Below, piece after piece: positions 44,251-51,320 of a stretch of DNA of 55,151 bases. The position numbers were made by a program, and so were the translations under genes. The notes beneath the pieces are model-generated. The model was not told where the DNA came from. It made no database searches and was given only the letters and a program-made list of their open reading frames with translations. The stretch lies in NCBI GenBank assembly GCA_002360535.1, contig DEQR01000025.1, positions 1-55,151 of the forward strand. Direction: 5' to 3'. Position 1 is the stretch's first letter; each line of letters starts with the position of its first letter. This stretch comes from Thiobacillus sp. UBA3361. GTDB taxonomy: Bacteria; Pseudomonadota; Gammaproteobacteria; Burkholderiales; Thiobacillaceae.

Positions 44251-44555
44251 TCCATGACTGGCTGCCGGTCTTGGCATTGGCCACCTTGGGGCTATTCTGG
44301 TGGGAAGGGCTGAAAAAGCGCGAGTTGGCCATGCAGGCGGCACGCGTTGTCTGCCAGCGTTCGGGTGTGCAATTGCTGGACGAAACGGTGGCCCTGAAGG
44401 GCATGAAACCCCGTCGGGATGATGACCGGCGTCTCAGACTGCAACGGGAGTTTCGCTTCGAATATTCCGACAATGGCGACAACCGCCTACCGGGGATGAT
44501 CGTGATGCTCGGCAATCGGGTATTGAGCGTGGATCTGCAGGCAGGGGTCCTGTAG
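44247..44555 (+). CDS. DUF3301-type small membrane-anchored protein
   Basis: 102 residues. An N-terminal membrane helix (about 5-20, LPVLALATLGLFWW) is followed by a basic cytoplasmic domain with CQRSGVQLLDETVALKGM and RREFRFEYS-type segments. The pattern matches the DUF3301 family, whose function is unknown. The start ATG overlaps the helicase stop (ATGA), so it is translationally coupled. It is the last gene before the rubrerythrin promoter. Confidence 0.85.
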   Translation: MIHDWLPVLALATLGLFWWEGLKKRELAMQAARVVCQRSGVQLLDETVALKGMKPRRDDDRRLRLQREFRFEYSDNGDNRLPGMIVMLGNRVLSVDLQAGVL

Positions 44556-44603
44556 GGATGGCCGTCAATACCTTCGCGGGGCCTAATAATGCAGGCCGGA
44601 TGG

Positions 44604-44632
44604 TTGACTCGAACACGCATGGCGCCTACATT
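44604..44632 (+). promoter_or_regulatory. Candidate sigma-70 promoter of the rubrerythrin operon
   Basis: TTGACT (44604-44609) and TACATT (44627-44632) are 17 bases apart, matching consensus at five and four of six positions. It lies 82 bases upstream of the rubrerythrin start and just before a palindrome. Confidence 0.55.
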
Positions 44633-44640
44633 TGTTGGGT

Positions 44641-44659
44641 GTTTAGACTGCTTCTAAAC
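44641..44659. promoter_or_regulatory. Candidate operator palindrome at the rubrerythrin promoter
   Basis: GTTTAGA (44641-44647), a 5-base spacer and TCTAAAC (44653-44659) form a perfect 7-bp inverted repeat. It begins 9 bases after the predicted -10 element, so it would cover the transcription start. It does not match Fur, PerR, FNR, NsrR or OxyR consensus sites as I know them. Confidence 0.5.
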
Positions 44660-44714
44660 TAAACCGTGTTCCCGGTGCGGCTATTTACCGGGTGATGTCA
44701 CAGAGGAGAGCAGC

Positions 44715-45134
44715 ATGCAATTGAAAGGCTCCAAAACCGAGCAAAACCTGAAAGATGCCTTCGCCGGCGAATCCCAGGCCAACCGCCGTTACCTGTACTT
44801 CGCAGCCAAGGCCGACGTGGAAGGCTACAACGACGTGGCCGCCCTGTTCCGCTCCACCGCCGAAGGCGAGACCGGCCATGCCCATGGCCACCTGGAGTAT
44901 CTGGAAACCTGCGGTGACCCCGCCACCGGCATGCCCTTCGGTGCCACCGGCGACAACCTGAAGACCGCCGTCGCCGGAGAGACCCACGAGTACACCGACA
45001 TGTACCCCGGCATGGCCAAGACCGCGCGCGATGAAGGCTTCGAGGAGATCGCCGACTGGTTCGAGACCCTGGCCAAGGCCGAGCGCTCCCACGCTAACCG
45101 CTATCAGAAGGCCCTGAACGAACTGGCTGCCTGA
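44715..45134 (+). CDS. Rubrerythrin without rubredoxin domain
   Basis: 139 residues: a four-helix ferritin-like diiron domain only. The metal-binding pattern is present as E18 and QANRRY, ETGHAHGH in helix two, GETHEYTDMY in helix three and ERSHANRY in helix four. The usual C-terminal rubredoxin domain is missing, so an outside electron donor is needed. Rubrerythrins reduce hydrogen peroxide. A GAGGAG site precedes the ATG. It heads a four-gene operon with Fe-S and ferritin-like proteins, although a terminator-like hairpin follows it. Confidence 0.93.
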   Translation: MQLKGSKTEQNLKDAFAGESQANRRYLYFAAKADVEGYNDVAALFRSTAEGETGHAHGHLEYLETCGDPATGMPFGATGDNLKTAVAGETHEYTDMYPGMAKTARDEGFEEIADWFETLAKAERSHANRYQKALNELAA

Positions 45135-45143
45135 TGAAGTTCG

Positions 45144-45173
45144 CCCGGCGGGCATCGTCCCGCCGGGTATTTT
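45144..45173 (+). terminator. Terminator or attenuator after rubrerythrin
   Basis: CCCGGCGGG (45144-45152) pairs perfectly with CCCGCCGGG (45159-45167), loop of 6 bases, followed by TATTTT. It may make rubrerythrin the most abundant product of the operon by partial termination. Confidence 0.75.
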
Positions 45174-45204
45174 GTTGCCGATACCGATAAGAGGATTTGA
45201 TTCC

Positions 45205-46539
45205 ATGGCCACGCCCGTCCGCGAAGGCAATCTCGAAGCCCCCACCCGCCACCCCCTGGATTGGCGCAACCCGGATTTCTTCCATGAGGAATCCCTGTAC
45301 AAGGAAATGGAGCGGGTCTTCGACATCTGCCACGGCTGCCGGCGTTGCGTGAGCCTGTGCCAATCCTTCCCCACCCTGTTCGATCTGGTGGACGAGTCCG
45401 AGTCCATGGAAGTCGATGGGGTCAAGAAGGACGATTACTGGAAGGTCGTGGATCACTGCTACCTCTGCGACCTGTGTTACATGACCAAGTGTCCCTACGT
45501 GCCGCCCCACGAGTGGAACCTGGATTTTCCCCACCTGATGCTGCGCGCCAAGGCCGTCCACTTCAAAAAAGGCCAGACCAAGCTGCGCGACAAGGTACTC
45601 ACCAACACCGACGCCATGGGCCGCTTCGTCGGCATCCCGGTGGTGGCCCAGGTGGCCAACGCGGTGAACAAGATCGGCCCGGCGCGCAAGGCACTCGAAT
45701 CCGTGGCCGGCATCGCTGCCGACGCCTGGCTGCCCGAGTACTCCAGCCGCCCGCTGCGCGGCCGCCTGCAAAAGCTGCCCGCCAGCACCCCGAGTGAGCC
45801 CGCGGGCAAGACCCAGGGCAAGGTAGCCCTGTTCGCCACCTGCTACATGAACCGCAACGAGCCCGGCCCGGGCGAGGACCTAGTCTCTGTTTTCCAGCAC
45901 AACGGCATCCCCGTCACCCTGGCTGAAAAGGAACGCTGCTGCGGCATGCCCAAGCTGGAACTGGGCGATCTGGATGCTGTTGTCGCCGCCAAGGAAGTCA
46001 ACATCCCCATCCTGGCCAAGCTCGTCGATGAAGGCTGGGACCTGACCGCGCTGATCCCCTCCTGCGTGCTGATGTTCAAGCAGGAACTGCCCCTCATGTT
46101 CCCCAACGACCCGGACGTGCTGAAGGTCAAGAACGCCTTCTATGATCCCTTCGAATACCTGATGCTGCGCCACAAGGAAGGCCGGCTGAAGACCGACTTC
46201 AAGCATGGCCTGGGCAAGGTGGCCTACCACGCCGCCTGCCACCAGCGGGTGCAGAACATCGGCCCCAAGACCAAGGAGGCGCTGTCCCTGGTCCCGAACA
46301 CCGAGATCGACATCATCGAGCGCTGCTCCGGCCATGACGGCACCTACGCGGTGAAGGCCGAGTTCCACGAGTTCGCCATGAAGATCGTCAAGCCGGTGGT
46401 GGGCCGGGTCAACCAGGCCAAGCCCGACCACTACGGCAGCGACTGCGCCATGGCCGGCCACCACATCGCCCACGCGCGGGCCGACGGCAGCCAGCCCGAA
46501 CATCCCATCACCCTGCTGCGCAAGGCCTACGGCCTTTGA
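45205..46539 (+). CDS. HdrD/GlpC-like iron-sulfur protein of the rubrerythrin operon
   Basis: 444 residues. An N-terminal ferredoxin-like part has CHGCRRCVSLC near residue 43 and CYLCDLCYMTKCP near 89. A linker leads to two CCG-type domains: ATCYMNRNE with ERCCGMPKLE, and AACHQR with ERCSGHDG. This is the GlpC/HdrD layout and implies thiol, disulfide or electron transfer chemistry, perhaps as donor to rubrerythrin. The ATG at 45205 is chosen; the upstream in-frame stretch overlaps the terminator hairpin. A gap of 22 bases follows. Confidence 0.88.
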   Translation: MATPVREGNLEAPTRHPLDWRNPDFFHEESLYKEMERVFDICHGCRRCVSLCQSFPTLFDLVDESESMEVDGVKKDDYWKVVDHCYLCDLCYMTKCPYVPPHEWNLDFPHLMLRAKAVHFKKGQTKLRDKVLTNTDAMGRFVGIPVVAQVANAVNKIGPARKALESVAGIAADAWLPEYSSRPLRGRLQKLPASTPSEPAGKTQGKVALFATCYMNRNEPGPGEDLVSVFQHNGIPVTLAEKERCCGMPKLELGDLDAVVAAKEVNIPILAKLVDEGWDLTALIPSCVLMFKQELPLMFPNDPDVLKVKNAFYDPFEYLMLRHKEGRLKTDFKHGLGKVAYHAACHQRVQNIGPKTKEALSLVPNTEIDIIERCSGHDGTYAVKAEFHEFAMKIVKPVVGRVNQAKPDHYGSDCAMAGHHIAHARADGSQPEHPITLLRKAYGL

Positions 46540-46561
46540 GCCACGAACCCGAGGGGAAGAC

Positions 46562-46843
46562 ATGACCACCTACCACGAGCCCACCGAACAACTCAGCGCC
46601 GAAACCCGCGACATGCACCGTGCCCTCAGCTCCCTGATCGAGGAACTGGAGGCCGTCGATTGGTACAACCAGCGCGTCGATGTGTGCACCGACCCGGAAC
46701 TCAAAGCCATCCTGGCCCACAACCGGGACGAGGAAAAGGAACACGCCGCCATGGTCCTGGAATGGATCCGCCGCAAGGACCCCCGCTTCGACCACGAACT
46801 GCGCGACTACCTTTACAGCGACAAACCCATCGCCCACGACTGA
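46562..46843 (+). CDS. Encapsulated-ferritin-like (EncFtn) protein lacking a cargo-loading tail
   Basis: 93 residues. The core EELEAVDWYNQRVD, TDPELKAILAHNRDEEKEHAAM and LEWIRR segments are those of encapsulated ferritins such as the Rhodospirillum rubrum protein. By this alignment the iron-site residues are Glu28, Glu58 and His61, all present. The protein ends soon after the second helix (SDKPIAHD), so the C-terminal extension that directs EncFtn into an encapsulin shell is missing, and no encapsulin gene is next to it. It lies between the HdrD-like and DUF3501 genes. An iron-oxidising or sensing role in the operon is inference. Confidence 0.85.
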   Translation: MTTYHEPTEQLSAETRDMHRALSSLIEELEAVDWYNQRVDVCTDPELKAILAHNRDEEKEHAAMVLEWIRRKDPRFDHELRDYLYSDKPIAHD

Positions 46844-46859
46844 GCAAGGAGAGTCCGAC

Positions 46860-47453
46860 ATGCCCAAACTGACCCGCGACGATCTCTACAGCCTGGAAAA
46901 GTACGCCCAGGTGCGCAACGACTTCCGCGCCCAGGTCATCGAGCACAAGAAGAACCGCCGCCTTGCCCTGGGCGAGCATGCGGCGCTGTACTTCGAGGAT
47001 GCCCTGACCATGCAGTATCAGATCCAGGAGATGCTGCGTATCGAGCGCATCTTCGAGGCCGAGGGCATCCAGCAGGAACTGGACGTCTATAACCCCCTGA
47101 TTCCGGACGGCAGCAACTGGAAGGCCACCTTCATGATGGAGTATCCGGACGTGGACCAGCGTCGCGAGGCCCTGGCCCGGCTGGTGGGCGTGGAGCGGAA
47201 GGTGTGGATGCAGGTGGAGGGGTTCGACCCCATCACCCCCATCTCCAACGAAGACTTGGAGCGCAGTACCCCGGACAAGACCGCCTCGGTGCACTTCATG
47301 CGTTTCGAGCTGACGCGGGCCATGGTGGCGGCGGTGAAGGCCGGCGCGGTCATCTCGGCGGGCATCGACCACCCGGCCTACAGCGTCATGGTCAAACCCA
47401 TCCCAGACAACATCCGCGCCACCCTGGCGGCCGATCTGACCATCCCGGCGTAA
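46860..47453 (+). CDS. DUF3501 family protein
   Basis: 197 residues beginning MPKLTRDDLYSLEKYAQVR, with HKKNRRLALGEHAALYFED, an MLRIERIFEAEGIQQELD helix and a C-terminal IDHPAY motif. No catalytic motif or membrane segment is visible, and the family function is unknown. The repeated genomic association with rubrerythrin and the HdrD-like protein suggests the same stress or iron pathway. ATG 46860 follows an AAGGAGAG site; the longer in-frame reading runs into the EncFtn-like gene and is rejected. Confidence 0.88.
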   Translation: MPKLTRDDLYSLEKYAQVRNDFRAQVIEHKKNRRLALGEHAALYFEDALTMQYQIQEMLRIERIFEAEGIQQELDVYNPLIPDGSNWKATFMMEYPDVDQRREALARLVGVERKVWMQVEGFDPITPISNEDLERSTPDKTASVHFMRFELTRAMVAAVKAGAVISAGIDHPAYSVMVKPIPDNIRATLAADLTIPA

Positions 47454-47466
47454 CCACCGACCCGTC

Positions 47467-47566
47467 GTCACCCCGGCGCAAGCCGGAGTGATGCATCGAT
47501 TTTTCCGGATGTCGGGGATGGGCGCCATCGGTCCGCGAACCGTGGACATGGCCGCCGTCCATGTCC
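47467..47566. repeat. Extragenic hairpins between DUF3501 and CNP1-like genes
   Basis: A CCGGC/GCCGG hairpin lies near 47470-47485, of the common 'caccccggcgcaagccgg' type. A second perfect 8-bp stem, GGACATGG (47544-47551) with CCATGTCC (47559-47566), follows. Neither has a T-tract. This 150-base gap holds no visible gene. Confidence 0.45.
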
Positions 47567-47603
47567 GGTATCATCCCAGCCTCAGCCAGACCAAGACCCC
47601 ACC

Positions 47604-48140
47604 ATGCGCTCGACCTTCCCACTCCTGGCCATACTTGCCCTCCTTGCTCCTGCCGCGGCCCTCTCCGGCTGGGGCGACTTCGAGTATGACTTCGACGCCG
47701 ACAAGAAGCCGTGGCAGGAGGTGCAGGCCCAGTTGCCGGCCTATCCCAAGGCCGGGCACCTGATCCCCTTCGAGGTCAGTAGCGCCAGCCGGCACAAGCA
47801 CTTCATCGATTCCACTTCCCTGTCCGCGGGCGAAGACGGCGTAGTGCGCTACACGGTGGTGGTGAAAACCAGCGGCGGGGCGGAGAACGTCAGCTTCGAG
47901 GGCCTGCGCTGCACCACCGGCGAGCGCAAGCTGTATGCCTTCGGGCGCTCGGACGGCAAGGGCGGCGGCGAGTGGTCACGCAACCGCTACGCCCGCTGGG
48001 AGCCGATCCCCGCGCGCCAGGCCGCCAGTTACCAGAGGGAACTGTTTTTCCACTATTTCTGTACTGTGGACGGTCCCGGCGACATGCAGGTCATACGCCG
48101 CGCCCTTGGGCAGGGCGGCATCCGCCGGGGCGAAGAATAG
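47604..48140 (+). CDS. CNP1-like exported protein
   Basis: 178 residues with a signal peptide (about 1-20, LLAILALLAPAAALSG) and a mature domain starting WGDFEYDFD. Conserved features include HLIPFEVSSASRHKHFID, VVRYTVVVKTSGGAENVSFEGLRC and the YARWEPI segment. It fits the CNP1-like family of periplasmic proteins, whose function is unknown. Two cysteines could form a disulfide. It is convergent with the B12 uptake operon. Confidence 0.83.
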   Translation: MRSTFPLLAILALLAPAAALSGWGDFEYDFDADKKPWQEVQAQLPAYPKAGHLIPFEVSSASRHKHFIDSTSLSAGEDGVVRYTVVVKTSGGAENVSFEGLRCTTGERKLYAFGRSDGKGGGEWSRNRYARWEPIPARQAASYQRELFFHYFCTVDGPGDMQVIRRALGQGGIRRGEE

Positions 48141-48183
48141 GACGGCGGTGGGAACCGCAGCGGGCACCCGGCCCGCATGCGGC

Positions 48184-48726
48184 TCAGGCCGTCGCGGTCA
48201 GGCGAGTGAGTAGCACGCGCCGGACGATCCAGCCGAGCGCCAGATAGACCGCCGCGCTGCCCAGATAAGGCGGGAAATACCTCGCCACGCTGGCGGCATA
48301 CCCAGCCAGGTCCATGTCCCCGAAGTATCCCGAGAAGGCCCAGAAACTCAGGTTGGAAACCAGGAAGGCCAGTCCCACGGCCGCCAGGGAGACCAGCGCG
48401 AAGCGGCCCGCCGGCAGTTGGGGGGTGCGTGCCAGAAGACGGCCCGCTGCCCACATCAGTCCATAGGTCAGTACCAGCCCCCCATAGGCGGGGGTCAGAC
48501 ACCAGCCCGCCTCGGTGGCGGTCCGGGCCAGGAAGACGTCGATGCCGAAGGCCGTGGCCATCAGAGCCGCGAAGCACCAGGGGCCGCCCAACCACAGGCC
48601 GCCGAAGAGAAAGACCGCCAGCGAGGCGTCGGGCAGGCTGACCACCGTGCCGAAATGGCCGACGCGGGTGAGGGCCAACAAGGCCAGGAGACCTGCGAAT
48701 GTCCAATGGCGGGTGGTGATTTGCAT
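48184..48726 (-). CDS. btuM: BtuM-like vitamin B12 inner-membrane transporter
   Basis: 180 residues with five to six membrane helices and few charged residues. An N-terminal PDASLAVFLFGGLWLG segment and a loop cysteine in AGWCLTPAYG (Cys76) match the BtuM family. In the Thiobacillus denitrificans BtuM a loop cysteine near position 80 coordinates the cobalt of cobalamin. The gene lies 72 bases after btuB under the same cobalamin riboswitch, and no btuCDF genes are seen, so BtuM probably provides inner-membrane import. ATG 48726 follows a GGAG site; upstream codons are spacer. Confidence 0.83.
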   Translation of the reverse strand: MQITTRHWTFAGLLALLALTRVGHFGTVVSLPDASLAVFLFGGLWLGGPWCFAALMATAFGIDVFLARTATEAGWCLTPAYGGLVLTYGLMWAAGRLLARTPQLPAGRFALVSLAAVGLAFLVSNLSFWAFSGYFGDMDLAGYAASVARYFPPYLGSAAVYLALGWIVRRVLLTRLTATA

Positions 48727-48798
48727 GCGGTTTCTCCAATGTTGTTGCCCGAGGGCGCTGGGCCGGAATTTACGACAATTTCCTTCGGCCAACCAGGC

Positions 48799-50871
48799 TC
48801 AGCGTCCGGGCTGCTTTGGTTTCCATTCCAGGGTCAGCAGGACATGCCGCTCCGGCAGGGGATAGGCGTTGAAGCGGTCGGCCACGAACTGGCTGCGCAC
48901 GGCGTACTCGTAATACTTCCGGTCCAACAGGTTGCGGATGTCCAGGCCCAGCCGCCAGTCACCCAAGCGGCGTTGCAGGCGCAGGTCGGCCACCGTGTGG
49001 GCGGGGATACGGGTGTAGAAGGAGTTGGTCTCGTCATTGTCCATGTACTGGCTGGATAAGAAACGCAGGTCCACCCCCATTCGCGTGGCGCCATCCAGCG
49101 GCCACTCCAGCCCGATGACTGCCCGGTGCAGGGGCACCAGGGGAACCCGGCGGCCGGCCAGGGGCAGGCCTTTCATGGTGCCGGAGAGGAACTCAGCCTC
49201 GGTCAGGGTATAGCCAGCGCGCAGGGTAGCGGGACCTACGGGCACGCTGGATTCCAACTCCACCCCCTGCCGGCGTAGCGGCGGCAGGTTGGTGTTGCCG
49301 ATACCGCTCGCGTAGGGGTCCAGGTGGATTTCATCCCGCACCCGCATATGGAAGAGGCTGGCGCGCAGCGTGCGGCCGCTGTTGCGCCACTGGGCGCCCA
49401 GTTCCAGGTCGCGGGAGGTCTGAGGCCGCAGGAACTGGAATTCCTGACTAAGTAACACCGGTGAGTACTCGTATATTTCGTCCACGGTGGCAAACCGGTA
49501 ACTACGGCCCAAACGCAGATGCAGGCTCGTGGTTGGCGCAGCATCCCAGCGTAGTCCAACCTCCCAGGCATGTTGCCAGGCATTCTGTTCGCCCGCCGGT
49601 GCGGCAGATCCGGGAAATGCCCCAGGAGCCGTAGGGTCATAGACTTCATTAGCCGATACATGCATCTGCTCTCGGCGAGCACCTACCGTAACTTGGAAGT
49701 CCGGTGTTACGGTGATGCTGTCCCGGATGTATAGGGAAGTCTGTCTTTGCCATGCGTCTACCCGGTTGATGGGCTGGGAGACATTGGCGGGGGCATTGGA
49801 GACATCCAGGGCATAGTCCCAATGCTGCAAGTCCAGTCCCACCAACACGTCGTGCCGGATACCGAACTCGCCCAGTGCCATGCGGTAGCGTGGCGCCAGG
49901 GTCCAGACCCCGAGGCGGGCTTCGCGATAGTCCGGGAAACCGCCGAAATCGTAATAGGCGTCCTGCTGCTTGGCACGGTAGCCCGCATCCAGCAGCCATT
50001 CGCCCGCGCCGGCGCGCCAGCGGCCGTAAGCCCCGGCCTGCCAGCCGTCACGCAGTGACCAGTCCAAGGGTGTGGCGGCGCCCCGGCGATCGGTAGACAT
50101 CTGGTCCACGCCCGCGCTGGGTTGCACCTGGCGGGCGCCGGGAAGGCGCAGGTCCAACCGGTCGCCCAGCAGGCGCAGTCCGACCTCGCCCTGCTCCGTA
50201 TCGCGGCGCAGGTGGGCGAACAGATTGTGCTGCTCGCTCTCGCCGTTGGCTCGGTAGCCGTCCGCCGTGCGGCTGCTGGCGGCGAGGCTGATCCGGTTTT
50301 CTCCCACGCTCAGGCCGCCCGAAAGCGCCAGTGCGCGGGTGCCGTAGCCACCCAGCGTAGCGGTCGCGGTGAAGTCCTGCGGCTTGGGGCCGGCGGCGCG
50401 GGTGACGATGTTGATGACGCCGGTGGTCGCGCCGGCGCCATACAAAACTGCTTGGCTGCCGCGGATGATTTCCAGCCGCTCCACCGACTCCGGCGGGATG
50501 GCCGACCACACCACGCCGGACAGGTCCCAATCGTTCAGGGGCCGCCCGTCCACCAGCACCAGCGCATTTTGGGCGGCGACGGCACCCATGCCGCGCAGGT
50601 CCACTGTGCTGCCGGAAACCTGGTTGCCAAATAGGTCGCGTACCTGGATGCCTGCTTGCGTCGCCAGCAGTTCCGGCAGGCTGCGGCCGGGATGGGCTTC
50701 AATGGTGTCGCGGTCGATGAGGGACGTACCGATCGGGGCGTCCCGTTGTGGGGCAGGGTAACGAGAGGCAGTGACCAGTATGTCGTCCAGGGTGTAAGTC
50801 TGTTCAGCCTGCGCAACGGTGCAAAGGGAGGCAACGAGGCAGACAGCCCCGGTGAGTAGCGTTTGATGCAT
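48799..50871 (-). CDS. btuB: TonB-dependent vitamin B12 receptor BtuB
   Basis: 690 residues. A signal peptide (about 1-22, ending VAQAEQ) is followed by the TonB box region DDILVTASR, the plug domain (LPELLATQAGIQVRDL, DLRGMG, NALVLVDGRPLND, IPPESVERLEIIRGSQAVLYG, TGVINIVTR) and a 22-strand-type beta-barrel. Import needs ExbB-ExbD-TonB energy. ATG 50871 follows an AAGGAAG site; a longer in-frame reading goes into the riboswitch and is rejected. The substrate call rests on the cobalamin riboswitch and the btuM neighbour. Confidence 0.93.
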   Translation of the reverse strand: MHQTLLTGAVCLVASLCTVAQAEQTYTLDDILVTASRYPAPQRDAPIGTSLIDRDTIEAHPGRSLPELLATQAGIQVRDLFGNQVSGSTVDLRGMGAVAAQNALVLVDGRPLNDWDLSGVVWSAIPPESVERLEIIRGSQAVLYGAGATTGVINIVTRAAGPKPQDFTATATLGGYGTRALALSGGLSVGENRISLAASSRTADGYRANGESEQHNLFAHLRRDTEQGEVGLRLLGDRLDLRLPGARQVQPSAGVDQMSTDRRGAATPLDWSLRDGWQAGAYGRWRAGAGEWLLDAGYRAKQQDAYYDFGGFPDYREARLGVWTLAPRYRMALGEFGIRHDVLVGLDLQHWDYALDVSNAPANVSQPINRVDAWQRQTSLYIRDSITVTPDFQVTVGARREQMHVSANEVYDPTAPGAFPGSAAPAGEQNAWQHAWEVGLRWDAAPTTSLHLRLGRSYRFATVDEIYEYSPVLLSQEFQFLRPQTSRDLELGAQWRNSGRTLRASLFHMRVRDEIHLDPYASGIGNTNLPPLRRQGVELESSVPVGPATLRAGYTLTEAEFLSGTMKGLPLAGRRVPLVPLHRAVIGLEWPLDGATRMGVDLRFLSSQYMDNDETNSFYTRIPAHTVADLRLQRRLGDWRLGLDIRNLLDRKYYEYAVRSQFVADRFNAYPLPERHVLLTLEWKPKQPGR

Positions 50872-50882
50872 GAGTATTCCGC

Positions 50883-50961
50883 TTCCTTTTCCCGCAAGCC
50901 CACCGCTTGCGTGTGCATGAAATGCGAAGCCGAGGGAAAAGGAATGGTTGGCTTTCCCGGC
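50883..50961 (-). promoter_or_regulatory. Expression platform of the btuB riboswitch: Shine-Dalgarno sequester and alternative stem
   Basis: On the mRNA the Shine-Dalgarno region GGGAAAAGGAA (50893 down to 50883) is perfectly complementary over 11 bases to UUCCUUUUCCC (50944 to 50934). A CGCAAGC/GCUUGCG hairpin (50911 to 50893) lies between. The same anti-SD segment can instead pair with GCCGGGAAA (50961 to 50953), giving a competing stem with a 2-base bulge. The two states are mutually exclusive. Confidence 0.65.
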
Positions 50962-50984
50962 GACCGCCACCCGCGGCTTCGTGA

Positions 50985-51140
50985 TTGCGGCAGGCCGGTA
51001 TCCGGGCTCGCAAGATTTGGCGCGCCGCCTTCCCGGGTTTCCCCAGTGGCGTGATGGCGCGCCCGCGCTTGCTTACCGTTGCGGGGGCAGCACAGGCGTT
51101 GCGGTGGCACCGCGCACCTGTTTCCCGTTTAACCCTTGGA
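50985..51140 (-). ncRNA. Cobalamin (B12) riboswitch
   Basis: Reading the minus strand, the aptamer landmarks appear in order: GGGAAACAGGTG, CTGCCCCCGCAACGGTAA, GCCACTG, GGGAAGGC and the B12 box GAGCCCGGATACCGGCCTG (51008 to 50990). It sits between the btuB promoter and the btuB start and should switch off btuB-btuM when adenosylcobalamin or a related cobalamin is abundant. The intergenic stretch 50872-51320 holds this RNA, its promoter, and the promoter of the DsrC-like gene; no other gene is seen there. Confidence 0.95.
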
Positions 51141-51172
51141 CGAACGTCCCTTGGGCACCTTGCCGGGCACGG

Positions 51173-51201
51173 ATTCTAGGCCTACCCGGCTTAAAGGACA
51201 A
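51173..51201 (-). promoter_or_regulatory. Candidate sigma-70 promoter of btuB-btuM
   Basis: On the minus strand TTGTCC (51201-51196) and TAGAAT (51178-51173) are separated by 17 bases, four and five of six consensus matches, about 30 bases upstream of the riboswitch. Confidence 0.6.
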
Positions 51202-51240
51202 TCCAGGACCTGAATATCCTGTAAATCAATGGCTTAATAC

Positions 51241-51270
51241 TTGACAATTAAACTCAGGAATAGATAGGAT
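51241..51270 (+). promoter_or_regulatory. Candidate sigma-70 promoter of the DsrC/TusE-like gene
   Basis: A perfect TTGACA (51241-51246) and TAGGAT (51265-51270) are separated by 18 bases, 50 bases before the start codon. Confidence 0.6.
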
Positions 51271-51320
51271 TCGCCTCAATCGAATCGTTGTTATCAAACT
51301 GCTGAAGAAAGGAAACGAAC

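Noticed and set aside
44255..44555. DUF3301 gene as part of the rubrerythrin operon
   Set aside because: It is coupled to the helicase gene by ATGA overlap and separated from rubrerythrin by a promoter and operator.
50872..51320. Small open frames inside the btuB leader
   Set aside because: They coincide with the cobalamin riboswitch and have no ribosome-binding sites.
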